From Cyclobacteriaceae bacterium (GTDB lineage Bacteria; Bacteroidota; Bacteroidia; Cytophagales; Cyclobacteriaceae): a DNA stretch of 64,000 nucleotides. Of this stretch, positions 40,071-51,305 are shown piece after piece. The position numbers were made by a program, and so were the translations under genes. Under the pieces are notes generated by a model. That model worked only from the letters and a program-made list of their open reading frames with translations. It had not been told where the DNA came from and did not search any database. Location of the stretch: contig JAHBTX010000001.1 in NCBI GenBank assembly GCA_019638395.1, positions 434,001 to 498,000 of the forward strand, written 5' to 3'. Each line of letters starts with the position of its first letter. Within the stretch, counting starts at the first letter, position 1.

Positions 40071-41657
40071 TTATATTGGATTGTTCGTTCTTATTCCATT
40101 CACCAGCCGCCAAATGCCTAATGGATTTTCATTTTTTAGTTCATCGGGTAATAAAGCTTGCAGCATACCCTGGTAACATACTGCACGGGTAAATCTGAAA
40201 ATAGCGGCTGTACCTACCGAAGTACTTCTGCCATCGGTAGTAGAAGGATACGGGCCACCATGTACCATGGCATGGCACACTTCTACGCCTGTTGGAAATC
40301 CATTGATTACGATGCGACCAACTTTCTGTTCGAGAATGTCCAGTAACTCTTTGTACTCAATTAAATCTGCATCAGTGCCATGAACTGTGGCTGTAAGGTG
40401 TCCGGAAAGATTTCTCGCTGCTGTTAACACGTCTTCTTTCGCATTCATTTCTACCACCACGCTGGTGGGGCCGAATATTTCTTCTGTTAATTCAGGATGA
40501 GCTGTTAAAACATTGCCGGTTGTTTTAAATAACACCGGATGTGCGCGGTTTACACCATCAACGCGTACACCATTTGCTAACACCTCTATCTCTTGGCTGG
40601 AAGCATGATGTGCAACACCTTCACTGTATGATCTGAAAATAGTTTCTGTGAGCATCGCTCCACCGGAAGTTTTCTCAAACTCTTCTTTTACCTGCGTAGT
40701 GAATTCTTTTGCTCCATCGCCTTTTTGATAAAGTAACAGACCCGGATTGGTACAAAACTGTCCGACACCTTGTGTAACCGATGCCGCATAGCCTTGTGCA
40801 ATTTTTTCTTTGTTGATACGCATGGCCTCCGGCAGAATGAACACGGGATTCGTGCTGCCCATCTCGGCATATACCGGTATGGGTTCATCACGCTTTACTG
40901 CAGCATCAAACAATGCTTTACCGGCTTTGAAAGATCCGGTTAAACCAACTGCTTTAATCAGTTTATGTTTTACCAACTGCATACCAATCACACTGCCATC
41001 GCCATGCAACATAGAAAACACACCATCGGGCATACCAGTTTTCCTCGCAGCATTTTGAATAGCTCTGCCTACTAACTCGCCAGTGGCCGGATGTGCGGAA
41101 TGTACTTTTACAATCACCGGGCAACCTGCTGCCAATGCAGAAGCGGTATCGCCACCGGCTACTGAAAATGCGAGTGGAAAATTACTGGCACCAAAAACAA
41201 CCACCGGACCTAAGCCCACATGCATATAGCGGATGTCAGGTTTAGGCAATGGTGTGCGCGATGGTTCTGCCGTTTCAATTCGCGCATCAAGCCATGAACC
41301 TTCACGCAGCATAGCGGCAAACAACAACAATTGATTGATGGTGCGACCGCGTTCGCCTTCAATTCTGGGTTTGGGTAATGCAGTTTCGGTGCAACACACT
41401 TCAATGAGTTGATCGGCCAACGCTTTTATTTCTTCGGCAATGGTTTCCAGAAACACAGCCTTTTCAACACCTGATTTTTTTCGATATACCTGAAAAGCTG
41501 CTGCTGCTTTTTCACAAGCTTTGTTTACTTCATCTGAAGTAGCCTTAACAAATTTATACTCAAGTTTTACAGCCAATGCCGGGTTTACCGACTGAAACGT
41601 TTCAGTACCAGCCGCTACAAGATCAAATCCTATAATTTGTTTTCCTTCTATTGTCAT
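40071..41657 (-). CDS. Aldehyde dehydrogenase, 2-oxoglutarate-semialdehyde (2,5-dioxovalerate) type
   Basis: A 528-residue NAD(P)-dependent aldehyde dehydrogenase. The catalytic cysteine is in GQFCTNPG and the general-base glutamate in AEMGSTNP. The N-terminal GVEKAVFLETIAEEI and FGASNFPLAFSVAGGDTASALAAGCPV segments match the type III alpha-ketoglutarate semialdehyde dehydrogenase subgroup. It would oxidise 2,5-dioxopentanoate to 2-oxoglutarate. Only 3 bp separate it from the upstream FAH gene and 26 bp from the dehydratase. Confidence 0.85.
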   Translation of the reverse strand: MTIEGKQIIGFDLVAAGTETFQSVNPALAVKLEYKFVKATSDEVNKACEKAAAAFQVYRKKSGVEKAVFLETIAEEIKALADQLIEVCCTETALPKPRIEGERGRTINQLLLFAAMLREGSWLDARIETAEPSRTPLPKPDIRYMHVGLGPVVVFGASNFPLAFSVAGGDTASALAAGCPVIVKVHSAHPATGELVGRAIQNAARKTGMPDGVFSMLHGDGSVIGMQLVKHKLIKAVGLTGSFKAGKALFDAAVKRDEPIPVYAEMGSTNPVFILPEAMRINKEKIAQGYAASVTQGVGQFCTNPGLLLYQKGDGAKEFTTQVKEEFEKTSGGAMLTETIFRSYSEGVAHHASSQEIEVLANGVRVDGVNRAHPVLFKTTGNVLTAHPELTEEIFGPTSVVVEMNAKEDVLTAARNLSGHLTATVHGTDADLIEYKELLDILEQKVGRIVINGFPTGVEVCHAMVHGGPYPSTTDGRSTSVGTAAIFRFTRAVCYQGMLQALLPDELKNENPLGIWRLVNGIRTNNPI

Positions 41658-41660
41658 ATC

Positions 41661-42497
41661 CTAAGCTACAGTATTCTCAAGTGTACCAATGTTCTCGATA
41701 GATATTCTTATCACATCACCCGACTGCAGTGTAAAACTATCGGGTGGAACAATGCCCGTTCCCGTCATCAGGTAAGTGCCATACGGAAATGTTACTTCAC
41801 GAAACAAGTATTCCACCAGTTCAGTGTGTTTGCGTTTCATTCGATCAATTGAAATTTGATTTTCGAAAACTGCTGAACCACTTCGGTGAATGGAAATACT
41901 GATAATGGCATTGGGCGCAATTGGTCGTTCTGCAACAAACAAGCAAGGACCAATGGCGGTAGAACCATCGTATGATTTGGCTTGAGGTAAGTACAACGGA
42001 TTTTCGCCTTCAATATCGCGCGAAGACATATCGTTGCCTACGGTATAACCTTCAATACTTCCGGTGGAGCAAATGAATAACGTAAGTTCCGGTTCGGGCA
42101 CATTCCATTTTGAATCTTTACGGATGCGAACTTTATCACCTGAACCCACAACCCGATAAGCAGGTGCTTTAAAAAATAATTCAGGCCGGTCGGCTTCATA
42201 CACCCGCGCATAGAAATCGCCACCACCGGCATCTTTTGATTCTTCCATCCGCGCCTCACGACTACGTAGATACGTTACACCCGATGCCCACACTTCCTGG
42301 TTACCGATGGGTGCCCGTAATTCCGTTTCAATAGTTTGCTTTAGTGAAGCATCCGTTTTTGAATTTTTTATTTCGTTTAATAGTGTGTTGAAGAGATTTG
42401 GTCGATTTACACACGCATCCCAATCGGATTTAGATGACAGGTAATAGTTACCTTCATGTTCGATTATGATTTCTTTCTTAGTTCGGTAAACTTTCAT
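41661..42497 (-). CDS. FAH-superfamily enzyme, probable 2-keto-3-deoxypentonate dehydratase
   Basis: A 278-residue fumarylacetoacetate-hydrolase-fold protein. Metal-binding acidic residues lie in PEPELTLFI and [14 protein letters not shown], and the N-terminal [16 protein letters not shown] with [11 protein letters not shown] resembles enzymes of the non-phosphorylative pentose pathways (XylX and 2-keto-3-deoxy-arabinonate dehydratase types). Those enzymes produce 2-oxoglutarate semialdehyde, the substrate of the adjacent aldehyde dehydrogenase. The alternative in this superfamily, hydrolysis of 2,4-diketo acids, would fit a fucose/rhamnose route. Confidence 0.8.
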   Translation of the reverse strand: MKVYRTKKEIIIEHEGNYYLSSKSDWDACVNRPNLFNTLLNEIKNSKTDASLKQTIETELRAPIGNQEVWASGVTYLRSREARMEESKDAGGGDFYARVYEADRPELFFKAPAYRVVGSGDKVRIRKDSKWNVPEPELTLFICSTGSIEGYTVGNDMSSRDIEGENPLYLPQAKSYDGSTAIGPCLFVAERPIAPNAIISISIHRSGSAVFENQISIDRMKRKHTELVEYLFREVTFPYGTYLMTGTGIVPPDSFTLQSGDVIRISIENIGTLENTVA

Positions 42498-42504
42498 TTT
42501 GGTT

Positions 42505-45138
42505 TTATAAAATTCGCTTCAATACGTTCGAGGTGGTTTTATTTTTTACATCCGGTTGTCCACCACCAATACTGATCTCCACCTGGCCTTCACCAATCCG
42601 TTTGCTGTCGATGATAAAGGTTACTTGCTGTACCTCGCCTGGTTTTAGATGAATACGTTTGAATGCTACCAAAGCTCGTAGTGGTCTTCTTGAATCTGAT
42701 TGAGATGAAAGATACACTTGTACCACTTCATCTCCGGCAAGGGTTCCAATATTTTTTACGTTGGACGAAACGGTAACCATAGTTGGATTGGTTTTATCGA
42801 TGCCAAGATCTGAATATTGAAAGGTGGTGTAACTTAATCCGTAGCCAAAAGGATACAGTGGTGTACCCGTATAATAGCGATACGTTTGATTCGAGATTTT
42901 ATATTCATCGAAAGGTGGTAAGTCCGCAACGGATTTATAAAACGTCACCGGCAAACGACCTGCAGGATTGTAATCACCAAATAAGACATCGGCTATCGCC
43001 TGCCCGGCTGCCTGCCCGGGATACCATGCTTCTACAATGGCTGGAATTTTTTCATTCTCCCAATTTACAGCAAGCGCACTTCCGTTCAGCAACACCAGCA
43101 CTACCGGTTTTCCGAGTGCATAAATTTCTTTAATGAGTTGTTGTTGTACATCAGGCAAATCAATTCGGGTGCGATCTCCGCCACGGAAACCATCAATCAT
43201 TACATCCATCTCTTCGCCTTCCATACGCGGTGTAATACCCATGCACATGATTACCACATCGGCCTGCCGGGCAACTTCTAATGCCTGCTTTTTTAAATCC
43301 GGTTTTGGAGCGGCCCAAACCAATTGCACCTGCGCATCAGCAAATGTTTCGATAGCTTCTACCCTGATCTTGTAACTTTTACCATTTTCCAGTTTAACTG
43401 CTGCCGTCTTCTTCAAACGTGGATCGCCCAACTCATCACGAAAGTGATAAACCGTTTTGGCTACAAGACTATCATTGAGATACAGTTTTGTATTGCAGGT
43501 AGAGATGAATCCTAATTGATATGTTCCGGAGACAGTCGGTCTTAACTCACCACTCCAGCGTACGCTGAAATGATCATCGTCCATATCTTCGCGTGGCGCT
43601 TTGTCGTACCAGTTGGCATCCAGCGTTTCACTTTGAGACGCGAACAGTGGCTCACCGCTTAAGTCGATGTTACTAAAAAATTCTGCTTTAATACCGCGCG
43701 AGTTATCTGAAGTAAATAAAACTTCAGCAGGAATGGTGTAAAACATCGGCATACCTTCAGCTAACTCAGAACCTTGTGCAAATAATACTTTTGTATTAGC
43801 AGAAACTTTTTCCTGAATGCCTCGCAACGGTGTAACGGCATCAGATGGAACACCATTGTAATTACCCAATAACATCAACCATTGATCGGCATTGGGGCCA
43901 ATCACCGCTACCGTTTTTAAATCTTTTTTTAAAGGAAGCGTGTTCTTTTCATTCTTTAAAAGAACAACAGACTTGCGCGCGGCATCCAATGCCAATGCTT
44001 TGTGCTCTTTGCTGTCCACTACTTCGTAAGGTATTTGTGCATACTTTACTTTCTCTACTGGATCAAACATACCTAACTTGAAGCGCGCCATGAATAATCG
44101 TTTCACAGCCACATCAATCTGTGCTTCGGTTATCAGGTTCTTATCAACAGCGCTTTTCAGATTGAGATAGACTTTTCCGCACTCCAGATCAGTACCGGCT
44201 TTTACGGCAAGTGCCGCTGCTTCTTCTGGTGTGTCCACCAGTTTATGGTACAGATATATATCGGTGATCGCTTCGCAGTCGGATACGACATAGCCATTAA
44301 AGCCCCACTCCTCTCGCAATACATTGCTTAGCAAACCGGGACTACCACAGCAGGCTTCGCCATTGTACCGGTTGTAGGCGCACATTACAGAGTATGGATG
44401 TGCTTCGCGAATTACTTTTTCAAAATGCGGCAAGTAGGTTTCGCGCAAATCGTGTTCATCTGTTACGGCATTGAACTCATGGCGTTCCGGTTCCGGGCCG
44501 CTGTGTACGGCAAAATGTTTTACGGTAGCAATGGTTTTATAATAAACAGAATCATCGCCCTGCAAACCCTTTACAAACTGTACACCTAACGCACCGGTAA
44601 GAAACGGATCTTCGCCATACGTTTCCTGGCCTCGACCCCAACGCGGATCGCGAAAGAGGTTAATATTAGGTGACCACAATGTGAGGCCTTGATAGATAAA
44701 CCGTTTGTCTTTACGAACAAAGTTTTGGTGTTTGGCACGTGCTTCATCGGCAATAGCAGTAGATACATCATAGACTAATCCTTCATCCCACGTAGCACCT
44801 AAACCAATCGCTTGTGGAAATACTGTTGCGAGTCCGGCACGCGCCACGCCATGTAAACCTTCGGACCACCAATTGTAACGCGGCACGCCCAGTCTTTCAA
44901 TGGCGGGAGCATCATTTACCATTTGCCCGATTTTCTCTTCGAGCGTCATACGCCCAACCAAATCGTCCACTCGTTGATCAATAGATAACTTCGTATCTAA
45001 AAAAGGGAAGGCAACCTCAGGCTTAGTTAAACAACCTCCTGATAGCAACCCTAAATGCAGCAGGAGCGCAGAACAAATACAAGCAGAAATCCCTGATAGA
45101 AGTTTGCGCCTTCCCTTATACCTTTTTGGCTTAGTCAT
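42505..45138 (-). CDS. GH3 beta-xylosidase/beta-glucosidase lipoprotein with inserted PA14 domain
   Basis: An 877-residue lipoprotein (lipobox cysteine in LSGGC). The GH3 N-domain starts with [18 protein letters not shown]; the segment [15 protein letters not shown] followed by [13 protein letters not shown] is characteristic of bacterial and plant GH3 xylan beta-xylosidases. The nucleophile aspartate is in [11 protein letters not shown]14 domain is inserted at about residues 455-600, and a fibronectin-III-like domain closes the protein. It is the first gene of a nine-gene run, so it probably releases xylose or a related sugar for the pathway encoded downstream. Confidence 0.9.
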   Translation of the reverse strand: MTKPKRYKGRRKLLSGISACICSALLLHLGLLSGGCLTKPEVAFPFLDTKLSIDQRVDDLVGRMTLEEKIGQMVNDAPAIERLGVPRYNWWSEGLHGVARAGLATVFPQAIGLGATWDEGLVYDVSTAIADEARAKHQNFVRKDKRFIYQGLTLWSPNINLFRDPRWGRGQETYGEDPFLTGALGVQFVKGLQGDDSVYYKTIATVKHFAVHSGPEPERHEFNAVTDEHDLRETYLPHFEKVIREAHPYSVMCAYNRYNGEACCGSPGLLSNVLREEWGFNGYVVSDCEAITDIYLYHKLVDTPEEAAALAVKAGTDLECGKVYLNLKSAVDKNLITEAQIDVAVKRLFMARFKLGMFDPVEKVKYAQIPYEVVDSKEHKALALDAARKSVVLLKNEKNTLPLKKDLKTVAVIGPNADQWLMLLGNYNGVPSDAVTPLRGIQEKVSANTKVLFAQGSELAEGMPMFYTIPAEVLFTSDNSRGIKAEFFSNIDLSGEPLFASQSETLDANWYDKAPREDMDDDHFSVRWSGELRPTVSGTYQLGFISTCNTKLYLNDSLVAKTVYHFRDELGDPRLKKTAAVKLENGKSYKIRVEAIETFADAQVQLVWAAPKPDLKKQALEVARQADVVIMCMGITPRMEGEEMDVMIDGFRGGDRTRIDLPDVQQQLIKEIYALGKPVVLVLLNGSALAVNWENEKIPAIVEAWYPGQAAGQAIADVLFGDYNPAGRLPVTFYKSVADLPPFDEYKISNQTYRYYTGTPLYPFGYGLSYTTFQYSDLGIDKTNPTMVTVSSNVKNIGTLAGDEVVQVYLSSQSDSRRPLRALVAFKRIHLKPGEVQQVTFIIDSKRIGEGQVEISIGGGQPDVKNKTTSNVLKRIL

Positions 45139-45269
45139 ATCAAAAAAATATCAACCGGTAACTCCGATTGTACGCAATTTAATCGCTTCAAAAATCAATG
45201 CCGCTAATCGCATATTAATTTTAACAGCACCGCTACTGGTAAAACACAAGATACATGTGTTATTCTGTT

Positions 45270-45309
45270 AAAAAAGTTTGGCTCCCTTATCGGGAACCAA
45301 ACTTTTTTT
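45270..45309 (-). terminator. Intrinsic terminator after susD
   Basis: On the minus strand AGTTTGGTTCCC pairs with GGGAGCCAAACT over 12 bp (one G-U) with a 5-nt loop, followed by six T. An A-run on the other side makes it look bidirectional. It separates the SusC/SusD pair from the GH3 run. Confidence 0.8.
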
Positions 45310-45342
45310 ACTGATTCACTGCCAGTTTCGGGACAATCGGGT

Positions 45343-46911
45343 TTAATTATCCCAAAAAACTCTGGAGGTAAGGTTATCACCGCCAATAGCGGTTGATGCA
45401 GCCTCAAAATTTGCATTGTTAGCAGAGCCCTCCAGGTCGGGATACGTTAATCGCCTAACAAATCCACCACCTAAATTATTATTAAAGAGGTTAGGACTAA
45501 GCGCTGGAAGGCCGGTGCGTCTGAAGTTTGCAAAGGCCTCGGTACCATTTCTGAAGTTAACAATCCAATATTGTGTATTGATTAATGCCAATGCATTAGC
45601 GGCATTATAAGCAACACCTGGTTCGGCTTTATATGCTGCAATGGCTGAAGCCGAAATGGGGGTTGTAGTTGGGTAGAGTGAATAGGCTAACATATCCGCT
45701 TCAATTGCATTTTCATAATGCGTTTGAGCCGTTGCATCGCCACCGGGAATCCACCCCCGTTTGGCAGCCTCGGCCAAGAGCAATGATGTTTGAGCAAAGG
45801 TTACATAGAAATCAGGAGCTGCGGGCGATCCAACAGCATAAATGTTAATTTGAGAATAGGCCAATCCACCATTTGGGTTAGCTCCGCGATACAATGTTAA
45901 ATTGCTGGTTATCTGACCGCTGGTAACACCAATCGGAACACCGTATTGATCGGCCAGGTTGGTGTTGGGGTTAAGATCGTTGGCTACCTGCCCGGCATTG
46001 AAGTAAGTTGCAATCATATACCGGGCGCGAGGGTCGTTTGTGGACTTTAGCTGATTAACGAAAGGTTCAGCCGCATAATTGAATTGCGAAAAGTTACGTA
46101 AGCCGTTGTTCTCGGCATGCACATAGGTGGAGCCATCATACTTTACATAAGCATTATCAGCATTGGAGCTCATAACGCCACCCGAAAAAGCTTCGGCCAC
46201 AATTGTCTGAGCCTTTGATGCATTTATTTTAGTGTAACGCATACCCAATCGCAGCAATAATGAATTTCCTAACTTTTTCCATTTGGCAACTTGTTCAGCC
46301 GCGGTGGTTGTTTTGGTTGAGGCATTTGAATTGGAACCATAAAAAAGATCGGCAGCTACAAAATCTCCGGCCGGGTTTAGCGCAGCAATTGCTTCTTTAA
46401 GTTCTTTGTACAAATCATCATAGATTACTGCATCATCATCATAAGCGGGAAAAAAGATTCCGTTGCTTACTGCTTTTCCGGCATCGAAATAGGGAACATC
46501 ACCGTAGGTATCAACCAAACCCATAAACGCCTGTGCTTTCCAGATGCGAATCATGCTCTTCAGGTTTACCCGATCGGTTGTAGTACCCAAAATGTTTAAG
46601 GCCTGCACCAAATTGCGCACGGCTGATGGGTAAGATTCATTCCATTTCGGATTATTGTTCAGGTCTATATCAGCATTAAAGTTAACGCCAATGGTTGCAC
46701 CATCATTAAACGGACTAACAAACTGCTGAACAATTGTATGCTCCGAATTCCAGTTGCCCAGGTGCGTACGTTGTGCTCCGGCAAAGAGTAAAGCCGGATC
46801 AGAACTTGTTACGGCATACGGATTTGTATTTACTTCTACAAAATCCTTGTCGCATGAGGCCGCTACGAGTAGTGCCATCAATGCAAGTATGTAAGACTTT
46901 ATTTTTTTCAT
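45343..46911 (-). CDS. SusD/RagB-family outer-membrane glycan-binding lipoprotein
   Basis: A 522-residue lipoprotein with a lipobox in LVAASC (MKKIKSYILALMALLVAASC). The NTNPYAVTSSDPALLFAGAQRT opening and TPR-like helices are typical of the SusD-like subgroup that pairs with SusC porins, and C-terminal RRTGLPALSPN fits the same group. The ATG at 46911 is chosen because an earlier ATG would overlap the susC stop and lacks a good signal. It lies 4 bp after susC. The glycan is not determined. Confidence 0.92.
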   Translation of the reverse strand: MKKIKSYILALMALLVAASCDKDFVEVNTNPYAVTSSDPALLFAGAQRTHLGNWNSEHTIVQQFVSPFNDGATIGVNFNADIDLNNNPKWNESYPSAVRNLVQALNILGTTTDRVNLKSMIRIWKAQAFMGLVDTYGDVPYFDAGKAVSNGIFFPAYDDDAVIYDDLYKELKEAIAALNPAGDFVAADLFYGSNSNASTKTTTAAEQVAKWKKLGNSLLLRLGMRYTKINASKAQTIVAEAFSGGVMSSNADNAYVKYDGSTYVHAENNGLRNFSQFNYAAEPFVNQLKSTNDPRARYMIATYFNAGQVANDLNPNTNLADQYGVPIGVTSGQITSNLTLYRGANPNGGLAYSQINIYAVGSPAAPDFYVTFAQTSLLLAEAAKRGWIPGGDATAQTHYENAIEADMLAYSLYPTTTPISASAIAAYKAEPGVAYNAANALALINTQYWIVNFRNGTEAFANFRRTGLPALSPNLFNNNLGGGFVRRLTYPDLEGSANNANFEAASTAIGGDNLTSRVFWDN

Positions 46912-46915
46912 ATTC

Positions 46916-49900
46916 TTAGAATCTGACATTTAAACTAAAGTTGAAATTACGGGTAGTAGGCAATGAAGCATTTTCATAGCCGGCTCTGAAATCGCCCGAA
47001 GATTGAATCGCTTCCGGATCAAGACCGGGCAGATCTTTGTATAAAATGGCCACATTGCGACAAGCTGCCGATACGGTAAGCCCTTTCACAAATTTCAGAG
47101 TGGAAATATTTTGCACCAGGCTGGTTAGATTATAAGACAACGAAACATTTCTAAGCTTAACAAAATCCGATTTGAAAATGAATGGGTCTCCGATCTGAAG
47201 GCCACGGTAGTCGGTATAAAAACTTTGTAGGTCAGTTACCACCGTGGTATTTGGTTGGCCGCTGCTTTCATAAACAGCAGGGAACACTAAACCTGTTTCA
47301 CCTTCGCGTCTGCCTTCCAACGACAATTTAGAATGTCCTTGCCGGGTCATATTCAAAAGGGTTGACGACATGACCATGCCACCAAACTTGTAATCGATGA
47401 ATACTCCCAATGAAAGATTCTTGTAGGTAAAGGTGTTATTCCAACCACCTGTATGTTTGGGAATGGAGCTACCAATTGGAAGAAAGCCATTTGTTTTTTC
47501 GGCCCCCGGAGTTGCTCCTGTAGTGGCTAATAAACGACCGGCATCATTAACAACAATTTGCCCGTTGGCATTTCTGCGATATGAACGAACATACAACTGA
47601 TTCATAGCCATACCTTCGGTATATCTTAATTCTCCGAGGAATTCGTTACCGGTATCATTGAAGCGCAGCACGAGGAATGTACCACTTGTATTACCAACAT
47701 CCAGCACTTTGGTGGCAAGAAATGCATTGTTCCACGAAGTTGTCCAGGTAATGTTATTGCGTTTTAAGGGTGTAACTTCAATTAAAGTTTCCAAACCACT
47801 GTTTTTAAGCGATCCGATATTTTGCTTGGAAGAAGTGTAACCGGATGTGTTGGAAATGTTCACATCCATTATCTGATTGGTAGTTACTTTATCAAAAGCT
47901 GAAACATCCAGTAAAACTTTGTTATTGAATAAGCGCATTTCGAGGCCAATTTCTTTTTCAACAACGCTAAAAGGTCTCAAGAATGGATTGGGTGCTAAAT
48001 TACCGCTGACAGCAGATGTTGTTTGACCATTAAATTGCGGATTGATGGAGTATGTCAACTGGCCATCATAAGGATTGACACCATTTGCGCTTCCAACTTC
48101 GGCCCAGGATGTTCTCAGTTTTCCATAGGATAACCATTCCTGATCGGGCAACAACTCAGAGAAAATGAAGCTTCCGGAAACGGATGGATAAAATTCATAG
48201 TTATCCTTAGGATTCAATACCGAAAACCAATCTTGTCTGCCGGCCACATTCAAGTATAAAATTCCATTGTAGCCAAATTCCGTCCAGCCATAAAGTGAGT
48301 TGGTTCTGCTTCTACTATACAAATAAGGTTGAAAGCCTGCATCGTTGGTTCCCCATGCTGTACCGTTTTTAATAGAATAAAGGTCAGGTACAACAAAGAG
48401 TCGGGCATATTGTGCATTTCTATGCCACTCGGTTCGCCAGGTGTTTCCGCCAAAGGCAGCATCTACCGAGAATTTTCCAAATTCTTTATTACCACCAATC
48501 AGGAAGTCTGCATTAATTTCGGTTGATTCACTTTGCTCAATATCATACCGGCCGCGATAAAAACCAGTGTTGCCTTCCAGCAGTGTTGTGGCTCCCTTTC
48601 CATTTAGTTCATTCCACTCCATGAAATTTGTTCCATAATCATAGTTATACCTTCCTTGCACATATAACCAATCGGTAAAATCGTAGCGCAGCGTGGCTGT
48701 TCCGAGTAATCGCTTTCTGTCATCATTAAAGAATTGACCTTTTTGAATTGGATAGTACGGGTTGTTTACAGTTCCTAAAAATCCATTTGTTTTATATTCA
48801 GCTCCGGTAGCCGGGTTGATAGCACTTTCGCGAAAGGCTTCCAGCGGTGTTGAGATGGCCACCCTTGTAAAGAAATTTACCGGACCATCGCCCTGGGTAC
48901 CAATTGCAGGTGGGTTAATGTTTGCTTCTACAGCATAGTTAATGTTCATCATCAACTTTAACTTCTGGGTAATGTTGTGGTTTATGCCCACATTCATAAT
49001 CTTCTTTTTGTACTCGTTGTTGGGCACAATACCTTTTGCATCGGTGTTGGAGAATGATGCCCGGAAACTGCCGTTGGCGCCACCGCCCGATAAACCAATG
49101 GTATTGGTGAAATTTGTTCCGGTTCTTAAAAAATCGAAAAGGCGATTCGGATTTGCAGAATAAGGTCTGAGTACACCATCGAAGTTAATTGTAGGAACAC
49201 CATCTAATCGTTCGCCCCAGGCAAAGTGACTGTTGTCTTGTGCTATACCTTGTGTAGTGGGTCTAACTCCCAATCTGCCGGCACCATATTCGGTTTGGAT
49301 AATTTCATCCATAAAATTCAAGGCCTTGGAGGCAGTATAGCTTGAGGTATAATCCACTCCGATACCCTGGTTTTTAGAGCCCGATTTTGTGGTGATAATA
49401 ATAGCGCCATTGGCCGCTCTTGAACCATACAGCGCAGCAGCCGTAGATCCTTTCAACACGGTCATACTCTCGATATCGTCTGGGTTAATGTTTTGTAAAT
49501 TATCACCCCGGTCGCGTTGCGCTACTTGCCCGGCACCATTGGCACCGCGGGCGTCCTGATTTATTGGTAAGCCGTTAATAACAAACAAAGGCGCGTTGTT
49601 GGCTCCTGCAAAGGCAGCCTGCCCACGCAATCTTATCTGCATACTTCCACCTGCACCCGATGCTGGCGGAGTAATATTCAAGCCTGCAATTTTGCCCACC
49701 AATGATTCCATCATGTTGGTGGTTCGTTGAGTTACCAATTCATCGGTTTTTACCAGCGTGGCAGAGTAGCCTAATTTTTTGGATTCCTTTTGCACACCCA
49801 GTGCGGTAACTACAATTTCATCCAAAGATTTTACATCAGGCACTAAGGAAACGTTGATGTTGGTTTGCCCGTTGATGGCAACTTCTTGTGTGGCATAACC

Positions 49901-50173
49901 CACAAATGAAAATACAAGTGTGGTTGCTCCAGCCGAAGCCTCAATTACATACGAACCGTCAGTGCCGGTTACGGTTCCGTTAGTAGTTCCTTTTACCACA
50001 ACGTTTACACCAGGAAAATCCGTTCCGTTCTCATCGGTAACCTTACCTCTGATTTGTTGCTGTTGGTCCAGCAACACTTCGTAATCATACCCCCGATCTC
50101 GCGCGGAGACCTGCGTATGACTGCATACTGTTAGTAGTATGCCAGACAAAAAAAGCAAGTAGCATTTTCTCAT
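46916..50173 (-). CDS. SusC/RagA-family TonB-linked outer-membrane transporter
   Basis: A 1085-residue TonB-dependent porin. Signal peptide MRKCYLLFLSGILLTVCSHTQVSA, then a CarboxypepD-regulatory-like domain (IRGKVTDENGTDFPGVNVVVKG), the plug with the SusC signature DEIVVTALG, and a 22-strand barrel. An in-frame longer N-terminus exists, but MRKCYLL gives a proper signal peptide. It works with the adjacent SusD as a lidded transporter for oligosaccharides. Divergent from an AraC regulator across about 240 bp. Confidence 0.94.
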   Translation of the reverse strand: MRKCYLLFLSGILLTVCSHTQVSARDRGYDYEVLLDQQQQIRGKVTDENGTDFPGVNVVVKGTTNGTVTGTDGSYVIEASAGATTLVFSFVGYATQEVAINGQTNINVSLVPDVKSLDEIVVTALGVQKESKKLGYSATLVKTDELVTQRTTNMMESLVGKIAGLNITPPASGAGGSMQIRLRGQAAFAGANNAPLFVINGLPINQDARGANGAGQVAQRDRGDNLQNINPDDIESMTVLKGSTAAALYGSRAANGAIIITTKSGSKNQGIGVDYTSSYTASKALNFMDEIIQTEYGAGRLGVRPTTQGIAQDNSHFAWGERLDGVPTINFDGVLRPYSANPNRLFDFLRTGTNFTNTIGLSGGGANGSFRASFSNTDAKGIVPNNEYKKKIMNVGINHNITQKLKLMMNINYAVEANINPPAIGTQGDGPVNFFTRVAISTPLEAFRESAINPATGAEYKTNGFLGTVNNPYYPIQKGQFFNDDRKRLLGTATLRYDFTDWLYVQGRYNYDYGTNFMEWNELNGKGATTLLEGNTGFYRGRYDIEQSESTEINADFLIGGNKEFGKFSVDAAFGGNTWRTEWHRNAQYARLFVVPDLYSIKNGTAWGTNDAGFQPYLYSRSRTNSLYGWTEFGYNGILYLNVAGRQDWFSVLNPKDNYEFYPSVSGSFIFSELLPDQEWLSYGKLRTSWAEVGSANGVNPYDGQLTYSINPQFNGQTTSAVSGNLAPNPFLRPFSVVEKEIGLEMRLFNNKVLLDVSAFDKVTTNQIMDVNISNTSGYTSSKQNIGSLKNSGLETLIEVTPLKRNNITWTTSWNNAFLATKVLDVGNTSGTFLVLRFNDTGNEFLGELRYTEGMAMNQLYVRSYRRNANGQIVVNDAGRLLATTGATPGAEKTNGFLPIGSSIPKHTGGWNNTFTYKNLSLGVFIDYKFGGMVMSSTLLNMTRQGHSKLSLEGRREGETGLVFPAVYESSGQPNTTVVTDLQSFYTDYRGLQIGDPFIFKSDFVKLRNVSLSYNLTSLVQNISTLKFVKGLTVSAACRNVAILYKDLPGLDPEAIQSSGDFRAGYENASLPTTRNFNFSLNVRF

Positions 50174-50411
50174 AATTATTAAAGGGTTTAATGGGTCAAA
50201 GTCCAGATGCAGGCGTGTTGCTAACCAGGCATAACTACCCCTGCATGCTGCAAGGTTTTCAGGATTGAAGACAACAACTTCCAAAAATGCCCGGTGGTGA
50301 ATTTTGCACACGATTGCGGTTTCGATAGAAACTACAATTTTTAATCTTGCTATCAGAAAAATGATGATCTTGAGATCGGGTTTCGGTTTGTATCCATCGG
50401 TTTTCTATTGA
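50174..50411. promoter_or_regulatory. Divergent promoter region between susC and an AraC gene
   Basis: A 238-bp stretch without a gene, presumed to hold promoters for both directions. I did not find an exact TAnnTTTG box or a strong palindrome, so specific elements cannot be assigned. Confidence 0.4.
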
Positions 50412-51302
50412 ATGAATCAGTTCTTTTTGCACCAACCACATTCCAAAGAGTTGTTCGGGTTTCCGCACATACTGGAGTTTGCAATCCGTAAGAATTCAAC
50501 CATTCAACTAAACTCCCTTAGTTCAATTACTTCGGATTGCATCAGAATATATTATGTGATGGAAGGAAAATTTGAGTGGGTTATACAAGAACGACACAGC
50601 ATTTTATACCCGGGTGATGTAGCGGTGATCTTACCCGGGCAAACATTTCAGGGTGAAAATGATTTTCTCGATATCGGTACGCTTTTCTGGATACACATTA
50701 AAGTAGATCGGGTTGAAAAAAATATGCACCTGGTGTTGGGTAAGTGGAGTGGGTTATCCGAAAGCGAGCGCTTAACAATTGGCAGAGTGTTACACCTCAG
50801 CCAAATGCCGGTGTTGGTAAAAATGAAATCAATTCAAACTATTCTGCAATTAATTCAAACCGAATTGTTTCAACAACAGATTGGCTATGCCACACGGGTT
50901 AATCAACTTATGGATGAATTACTAATATTGATTGCAAGGCAATCCACCATGCAAAGCAACTTGCAGCGCGACTTCCCGCAGGCATTTGTAAAATTAGAAC
51001 AAGAATTGCGAAAAAACCTGGCCCATCAATGGACGGTGGAGGAAATGGCCGCTATGGTAGGATTGGGTACAACGGCTTTTACTGAAAAGGTTAAGAGTTA
51101 CACGGGATTTTCACCACTCAACTACCTGATTAATATCCGAATATCCGAAGCCATAAAATTATTACGGAAAGATGATGTGAAGGTAACAGCTATTGCGCTG
51201 GACACGGGCTTTTATTCCTCGCAGCACTTTTCTACCACATTTAAAAAACTAACGGGCTATACTCCTGGAGAATTCAGAAAAAGAGACTCTTTAAAAGATT
51301 AA
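50412..51302 (+). CDS. AraC-family transcriptional regulator
   Basis: A 296-residue regulator with an N-terminal cupin-like domain (YYVMEGKFEWVIQERHSILYPGDVAVILPGQTF) and a C-terminal double HTH (WTVEEMAAMVGLGTTAFTEKVKSY and VTAIALDTGFYSSQHFSTTFKK), ending in the GYTPGEFRKR motif. It is divergent from susC and 3 bp upstream of the gluconokinase gene, so it could control both. The effector is unknown. Confidence 0.9.
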   Translation: MNQFFLHQPHSKELFGFPHILEFAIRKNSTIQLNSLSSITSDCIRIYYVMEGKFEWVIQERHSILYPGDVAVILPGQTFQGENDFLDIGTLFWIHIKVDRVEKNMHLVLGKWSGLSESERLTIGRVLHLSQMPVLVKMKSIQTILQLIQTELFQQQIGYATRVNQLMDELLILIARQSTMQSNLQRDFPQAFVKLEQELRKNLAHQWTVEEMAAMVGLGTTAFTEKVKSYTGFSPLNYLINIRISEAIKLLRKDDVKVTAIALDTGFYSSQHFSTTFKKLTGYTPGEFRKRDSLKD

Positions 51303-51305
51303 CCT